Assembly: GCA_900548385.1 (NCBI GenBank)
Contig: URKJ01000018.1
Coordinates: 1 to 64,000, forward strand
DNA: 64,000 nt
Origin: an uncultured bacterium
Lineage (GTDB): Bacteria > Verrucomicrobiota > Lentisphaeria > Victivallales > UBA1829
Reading direction: 5' to 3'
The position numbers and the translations under genes are program-made. This document shows, piece by piece, positions 59,173 to 64,000 of this stretch. Numbering within the stretch: the stretch's first letter is position 1; the number at the start of each line of letters is the position of its first letter. The notes under the pieces are model-generated. The model saw nothing but the letters and a program-made list of their open reading frames with translations, did no database searches and was not told where the DNA came from.

Positions 59173-60117
59173 ATGCTGAGTCCGGATATCATTGCGGAAT
59201 TAAGAGGAAAACGCATCTTTCTGACCGGGGGAACCGGCTTTTTCGGAAAAAGCATTCTGGATTATTTCTCCCGCCATCCGGTTCCGGATATGACGGTTGC
59301 GATTCTTGCGCGTCATACGGAAAAGTTCCGGTGCGGTTTTCCGGAGCTCTGCACTCTTCCCGGGCTCCGCTTTCTATCCGGGGACGTGCGTGATTTCCCG
59401 TTTCCTGCGGGACATTTTGACTATGTGATCCATGCCGCGACTCCTGCTGTGACAACTCTTGCACCGGGCGAAATGCGATCCATCGTTGAGGAGGGAACAA
59501 AACATACGCTGGAATTTGCGGCACATTGCGGTGCCGCCCGTTTTCTCCTGACGAGTTCCGGTGCGGTTTACGGTCCGCAGCCGCCGGAGCTTGACCGGAT
59601 TCCGGAAGATTTTCCCTGTCACCCCGTCACCGAATACGGTATTGCCAAACTTGCCGCGGAACGTCTGTGCGCGGATTCCGGACAATATGTGCTTCTTGCC
59701 CGTTGTTTTTCCTTTGTCGGCCGCTATCTTCCGCGCGATATTCATTACGCCGCGGGCAATTTTCTGCGGGATTGCGAACAGAATCGTCCGATTACAATTC
59801 TGGGGGACGGCCGCACGATCCGCAGTTACATGCATGCCGACGATCTTGTCGAATGGCTGTTCTCCTTGCTGATTTCCGGCTGCTCCGGCGTTCCATATAA
59901 CATCGGTTCAGAAGAAGCGCTGTCGATTCTGGAATTAGCGGAACGTCTTCGCGCCCGTTCCGGCGCAAAAAATGAAATCCGGATTCTCCGCAGTCCCGCC
60001 GCATCTCCCCCATCCCGCTACGTTCCCTCCACCCGCCGGATACAGGAAGAACTGGGCACAGCGGAAAATCATGATCCGTTCCTCAATGTTTTCAGGAAAC
60101 CGGACATCCGGCCCTGA
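59173..60117 (+). CDS. NAD-dependent epimerase/dehydratase (SDR)
   Basis: 314 aa. Rossmann motif IFLTGGTGFFGKSILDYFSR, catalytic VTEYGIAKLAAERLC, and SSGAVYGPQPPELD. ATG 59173 is used; a GTG at 59164 overlaps the previous stop and neither has a clear ribosome binding site. In this operon it is a candidate for the C4 or branch-chain ketoreductase that finishes a yersiniose-like CDP sugar, or an epimerase making a paratose-type sugar. Its 3' end overlaps the convergent gene by 49 bp. Confidence 0.82.
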   Translation: MLSPDIIAELRGKRIFLTGGTGFFGKSILDYFSRHPVPDMTVAILARHTEKFRCGFPELCTLPGLRFLSGDVRDFPFPAGHFDYVIHAATPAVTTLAPGEMRSIVEEGTKHTLEFAAHCGAARFLLTSSGAVYGPQPPELDRIPEDFPCHPVTEYGIAKLAAERLCADSGQYVLLARCFSFVGRYLPRDIHYAAGNFLRDCEQNRPITILGDGRTIRSYMHADDLVEWLFSLLISGCSGVPYNIGSEEALSILELAERLRARSGAKNEIRILRSPAASPPSRYVPSTRRIQEELGTAENHDPFLNVFRKPDIRP

Positions 60118-60917
60118 AACATTGATTTAAAATAAGAATATTTCCGGGGAAACCGCACCATGCAGATCAGCGGATAAGCGACGTTGGCAAGCCGGAACCA
60201 CAGCGGATAAGAATGTTTTTTCAAAAGCATCATTCTCGTCACACCGTATCCCCGTATCTTCTTCAAGTCCATATCGGCAGTGTCCTGCAAGGGATGCACC
60301 ACATGGATCCGGGAACAGCGCATGGCATGCAGTCCGGCAAAAACACCGCGGAGCAGGTAATCGCTGTCATCACCGCCATAAGGGTAACGTGCCTGCGGGC
60401 CGGGACCGAAATCGGGATCAAACGGTCCGATCCCGGCAACTGCGGAACGGCGGTAGAACTGAACGAACGCCTCCCCTTTTTTGAACAGGGTATACGGATT
60501 CAGTTTTTTCTCAAAATGTCCGGCAGGAAACTCCGGCTTTTGGAGATCCGACCAGATACCGACCGCAATGTCAACATCCGGATGCTTCGCAAAAAAAGCA
60601 ATCACATTTTCCAACGTATGATCCAGATATAAGCAATCATCATCCGGGAAAGCAACAACCTGGCCTTGAATCTTCGGCAAAACAAGATTCCTGGCAAGAG
60701 AAACCCCGCGGGTGGAAGTCCTGACATATTCGATCTGCCAGACCCGGAAAAAATCTTTCAGAACAGGTTCAAGCCGCCGGTCGGGATTCTGATCGACAAC
60801 AATGACCTGCAACTTCAACTCAGGAGAAGTATCCCGCAATAACGCGGAAAAAAAATCCGCGACCTCTTTCGTCCTGCCACAAGTGCAAAATACTAACGTG
60901 ACATCATAAAGACTCAT
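60069..60917 (-). CDS. Family 2 glycosyltransferase
   Basis: 282 aa, GT-A fold: VTLVFCTCGRTKEVADFFSA, VIVVDQNPDRRL, VAFPDDDCLYLDHTLENVIA (the DDD metal-binding motif) and YGGDDSDYLLRG. The hydrophobic segment near residue 245 (LANVAYPLICMVRF) may associate with the membrane. The start at 60917 overlaps the glf stop (ATGA). The 3' end overlaps the convergent SDR gene by 49 bp. Confidence 0.85.
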   Translation of the reverse strand: MSLYDVTLVFCTCGRTKEVADFFSALLRDTSPELKLQVIVVDQNPDRRLEPVLKDFFRVWQIEYVRTSTRGVSLARNLVLPKIQGQVVAFPDDDCLYLDHTLENVIAFFAKHPDVDIAVGIWSDLQKPEFPAGHFEKKLNPYTLFKKGEAFVQFYRRSAVAGIGPFDPDFGPGPQARYPYGGDDSDYLLRGVFAGLHAMRCSRIHVVHPLQDTADMDLKKIRGYGVTRMMLLKKHSYPLWFRLANVAYPLICMVRFPRKYSYFKSMFQGRMSGFLKTLRNGS

Positions 60918-62056
60918 CCCACCAGCCTTTGCAACTCCGGCTGCAATCTGCGGAAACAATTCAGGGCTTCCGCGACGGTATCATCCATATCCAGATACTT
61001 GTAGAGTCCGAGGCGGCCGCCGAAAACGACGTTGGCAGCCTTGACTTTCGCCAACTCCAGATACTCCTCATACAGCTTCCGGTTGTTCTCCGTAAAAACC
61101 GGATAATACGGTTCGTCTCCTTTCCGGGCAAAACGGGAATATTCCTTGAAAATAACCGTCTTGCCCGTATCCGGGCGTTCCGGGTGATAATGCTTGAACT
61201 CATGAATCCGGGTATACGGAACATTCTCATCCGCATAATTCATCACGCTTGTTCCCTGAAAATCGGAACAGGATGGGTGTTCGACCTCAAAATCAACGGT
61301 CCTCCACTCCAAACGCCCCAGCCTGTAATCGAAAAATTCGTCTATCGCACCGGTATGGATCACAAGCTCATCGCACGGAACTCTGTCGCGGAACTCCCGC
61401 CAGTCACAGTTGGTACGCACGGAAATCCGCGGGTGGTTCAGGATGCTTTCCAACAGCCGGCCGTAACCCGACAGCGGAATCCCCTCGTAACGGTCCGAAA
61501 AATAGCGGTGATTGTAATTGTACCGAACCGGAAGACGCGTGATAATATCCGGAGAAAGCTCTTTCGGGTCCTTTTCCCACTGTTTTTTCGTGTAACCGCG
61601 GAAAAACGCCTCGTACAGCTCGCGGCCGATCTGCGAGACAGCTTTTTCTTCCAGATTCGACGGCGAAGCAATATTCGCTTCTGCGGAAAGGCTGTGTACA
61701 AAATTCTTTGCCTCATCCGGAGACATTGCCCGGCGGAAATACTGATTGATCGTGCCGAGATTCACCGGAAGAGTAAACACCTCCCCGCGGAAAACCGTCA
61801 GCACCGTGTGACGGTAGCTGTTGAATCCGGAAAAACGGTTCACATATTTCCAGACTTCCTCATCAGACGTATGAAAAATGTGTGATCCATATTTGTGGCA
61901 CTCCACTCCGGACACCGGATCCGTTTCCGACCAGCAGTTTCCTCCGATATGCTTCCGTCTTTCCAGAACCGTCACAGGAAGATCGTATTCCGATGCGATA
62001 CGCTCTGCAAGCACAGCCCCGTAAAAACCGCTCCCGACTATCCATACCCGTTTCAT
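60914..62056 (-). CDS. glf: UDP-galactopyranose mutase
   Basis: 380 aa, FAD enzyme converting UDP-galactopyranose to UDP-galactofuranose. FAD-binding IVGSGFYGAVLAERIASEYD and the hallmark HIGGNCWSETDPVSGVECHK, then YGSHIFHTSDEEVWKYVNRF. Further matches are RLPVRYNYNHRYFSDRYEGI. The start at 62056 has GGAG upstream. Implies galactofuranose in the cell-surface glycan. Confidence 0.95.
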   Translation of the reverse strand: MKRVWIVGSGFYGAVLAERIASEYDLPVTVLERRKHIGGNCWSETDPVSGVECHKYGSHIFHTSDEEVWKYVNRFSGFNSYRHTVLTVFRGEVFTLPVNLGTINQYFRRAMSPDEAKNFVHSLSAEANIASPSNLEEKAVSQIGRELYEAFFRGYTKKQWEKDPKELSPDIITRLPVRYNYNHRYFSDRYEGIPLSGYGRLLESILNHPRISVRTNCDWREFRDRVPCDELVIHTGAIDEFFDYRLGRLEWRTVDFEVEHPSCSDFQGTSVMNYADENVPYTRIHEFKHYHPERPDTGKTVIFKEYSRFARKGDEPYYPVFTENNRKLYEEYLELAKVKAANVVFGGRLGLYKYLDMDDTVAEALNCFRRLQPELQRLVG

Positions 62057-62060
62057 AAAA

Positions 62061-64000
62061 TTACATCCGCTCCACAATGATTTTTGCTTTTCTGTCACAG
62101 TTTCGTTGTTTCAATTTTACTATAACACGCCAAGCCAAAGAAACAACCGGCCATTGACTCATTTCAGCCTTTTTCTTCAAACAGCGCACCATCCAGGTGC
62201 ATTTCCGCACAACGGCATACAGGAAATACGAATTTGACGCAAACAATTTTAAATACAATGCTTCTTTGCTTAGCTCTCCCTTACCGTATTTTTTCCCATT
62301 CTCCCCCTGAAAACAGGTCCGGATCCGTTGAAAAAACTTCTTTCTGCACTCCGGAATCAGTCGGTCATACGTCAGATTCAGTAAATTCATCTTATAGCAA
62401 AAAAATGGAGTTTTCAGCATCTCCCAGTATTCACTTCGCCGCAGCAGCTCCTCATCCCGCTGTAAAATCCTGATATGATCAAAAAAACGCTCATCATTCC
62501 TGCTCATAATAGAATCTGCACGATTGACCCGGTAACAGCAGAGCGGGGAGTATAACGCGCTGATCCTCTCCGCATGCAGAAAACTCTCAAAGAAGAAAGG
62601 ATTGTCCTCCATATACATCCCCGGAATAAATCGGAGACGATGCTGTTCCAGAAAAGCACGGCGATAAATTTTATTCCACGCAAAAACCGGTAAAGACAGA
62701 AATGCCGATGAAATATCTTTCACGGAAAAAGCCTGACGGAAATATTTCTGCGGCAAAAATATCTCATTGCAATAGGTATTGCCGACTTCCTGATCCGTTT
62801 GGGAGTCAACGCATGTAATTGAGCACAGCACAATATCAGACTTTTCCCGCAAAGCCTTGCGATACATATTGTAACACATGATCGGATCGAACCAGTCATC
62901 CGAATCCAAAAATGCCACATATTCCCCCGTTGCACACTCCAGACCTGTATTTCTGGCAACTGAAAGTCCCTGATTCTTCTGATTGATGATCTTTATGCGC
63001 GCATCCTTGCCGGCAAATTCCTCAAGAATCTGTAAACTGTTGTCCGTACTGCCGTCGTTGACAACAAGAATCTCCAGCTCCCGAAGCCGTTGGTTGATCA
63101 CGGAATTCAGGCAGCGGTACAAATACGGCGCAGTGTTGTAGACCGGAATGATAACCGTCATTTTAGGCGCGGACGGCTTCTGCGCAAGACCTCCCAGAAC
63201 ACAGCTGTCACGGCGGGGATCCTCAAATACCCCCATCGGAATATTATTGCAGTAATAGATCTTTTTGCCCTCACGCTCCCAGAAACGCAGATAAACATTG
63301 ATCAACCGTTCGGAAAGAAAGCCGAAAACACGGGCCTGCTCGGGATCCGGACTGATCGGAATACGCTTCTCCACCTCAAACAGAATACGGAACAGCCAGT
63401 CGGAATACGCATCAAAAAGATCCTTTTTCATCAGGCAGATATTGCCAAAGCAGGCTTTGGTCTCTTTCATTAAAACCTGCTCCGTCAAATCATGGAACTC
63501 AGGATACAGTTCATCAATGACCTGCATCGTCGTTTGCAGATCGGACTCTATATGCTCGCTCCGGTGAAATTCATAAGGCGTCATCACGTTGCCGGGTTCG
63601 CCCGGCGGAAAGATCGTCCAGTTTGGCGGCATGATAACATCGTATTGGCGGCAAAGCTCTTCTATCCGGTCTTTCGTCCAGCCGAACTTACGGCAGGTCT
63701 CTTCTGAAAAATCGGTAAATGTATTATCCGGGCATCCGTTAAAGTCTAAAATTCTGCGGTAATGCGCCAGACCGACGTAATCCGCCTTTACATTTTTCCA
63801 AATCCAGTACTGAACGGTCAATTCGCAGTAATTCGGGTTCCTGCCGGAAATATGATCGCCGGTATCATCCCCGATCATATCCAGCTTATTTTTAGCGACT
63901 GCCCGTCCTCCTTGTATCGGGACAAAAGGATATATACTCAAAACCGGAGTTGCTTTATGATAAGCCAGAAAAAACTTAATATCCAAAGTATTTTTATCAG
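62061..64000 (-). CDS. DUF4422-GT2 fusion glycosyltransferase (5' end beyond window)
   Basis: At least 645 aa. The N-terminal 250 residues are a DUF4422-type domain (NPNYCELTVQYWIWKNVKAD, YVGLAHYRRILDF), found in capsular polysaccharide glycosyltransferases. From about residue 275 a GT2 domain follows (MTVIIPVYNTAPYLYRCLNS, VVNDGSTDNSLQILEEFAGK, AFLDSDDWFDP). The C-terminal 100 residues are helical and unrecognised. A TTG at 63986 is a possible start, but the frame stays open to the window edge with DKNT before it, so the true start is likely outside. Five bp upstream of glf. Confidence 0.85.
   Translation of the reverse strand, partial: DKNTLDIKFFLAYHKATPVLSIYPFVPIQGGRAVAKNKLDMIGDDTGDHISGRNPNYCELTVQYWIWKNVKADYVGLAHYRRILDFNGCPDNTFTDFSEETCRKFGWTKDRIEELCRQYDVIMPPNWTIFPPGEPGNVMTPYEFHRSEHIESDLQTTMQVIDELYPEFHDLTEQVLMKETKACFGNICLMKKDLFDAYSDWLFRILFEVEKRIPISPDPEQARVFGFLSERLINVYLRFWEREGKKIYYCNNIPMGVFEDPRRDSCVLGGLAQKPSAPKMTVIIPVYNTAPYLYRCLNSVINQRLRELEILVVNDGSTDNSLQILEEFAGKDARIKIINQKNQGLSVARNTGLECATGEYVAFLDSDDWFDPIMCYNMYRKALREKSDIVLCSITCVDSQTDQEVGNTYCNEIFLPQKYFRQAFSVKDISSAFLSLPVFAWNKIYRRAFLEQHRLRFIPGMYMEDNPFFFESFLHAERISALYSPLCCYRVNRADSIMSRNDERFFDHIRILQRDEELLRRSEYWEMLKTPFFCYKMNLLNLTYDRLIPECRKKFFQRIRTCFQGENGKKYGKGELSKEALYLKLFASNSYFLYAVVRKCTWMVRCLKKKAEMSQWPVVSLAWRVIVKLKQRNCDRKAKIIVERM

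Noticed and set aside
1..64000. CRISPR array
   Set aside because: No regularly spaced direct repeats or cas-like genes were seen.

Overview
The window reads as a chromosomal segment of a Lentisphaerota (Victivallales-like) bacterium of the PVC superphylum. Three things point there: prepilin-type proteins with an FTLIELL N-terminus, a 52-aa protein matching the PVC small basic protein family, and many secreted carbohydrate-active enzymes. Coding DNA is moderately GC-rich. Several promoters are close to the sigma-70 consensus (TTGACA-17 bp-TATAAT) and many genes have clear AGGAG-type ribosome binding sites. All family assignments were made by reading motifs, not by database search.

Layout. 82-2616: secreted Sel1-repeat protein. 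2737-10544: glycan-use cassette (LacI regulator with promoter and palindromic operator, pseudopilin-like protein, small secreted beta-sandwich protein, giant GH2-like protein). 10717-15044: prmA, amidohydrolase, rhamnosidase-like glycosidase, AraC regulator. 15166-19862: methyl-cycle operon metK, adenosine kinase, ahcY (with a lysine-rich tail), then a TSUP transporter. 19974-27584: rpsT, then nusA-infB-rbfA-nrnA-truB and a novel histidine-rich protein; nusA has an attenuator-like leader. 27585-28904: scar region with an IS3-family transposase remnant and an AT-rich orphan gene. 29246-31281: SGNH hydrolase and ung. 31296-36516 (minus): second cassette with the same logic (GntR/LacI-hybrid regulator, pseudopilin, giant glycoside hydrolase). 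36649-37479 (minus): MarR regulator and a PQ-loop-like membrane protein.

37733-43604: STAS protein, arnC-arnA-arnD-like lipid A aminoarabinose genes, a WaaP/KdkA-like kinase, panB. 43612-47852 (minus): LprI-like and SGNH genes, aconitase, PVC small basic protein. 47939-49319: lipoprotein, tRNA-Leu(CAA), and two phage-like genes (holin-like; possible phospholipase A2-like). 49705-53102: pnp, thiI. 53214-60117: CDP-3,6-dideoxyhexose genes (rfbF-rfbG-rfbH) with a YerE-like ThDP enzyme, a lipid-carrier glycosyltransferase and an SDR; together they predict a branched yersiniose-type sugar. 60069-64000 (minus): two glycosyltransferases and UDP-galactopyranose mutase, the first running off the window edge.

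Functionally the window combines housekeeping translation and RNA genes, methylation-cycle genes, surface glycan and lipid A assembly, and two regulator-pseudopilin-glycosidase cassettes. The twin cassettes are the best candidate for an undescribed system: a glycan-degradation strategy that pairs each giant secreted glycosidase with its own pseudopilin-like partner and its own sugar-type regulator.
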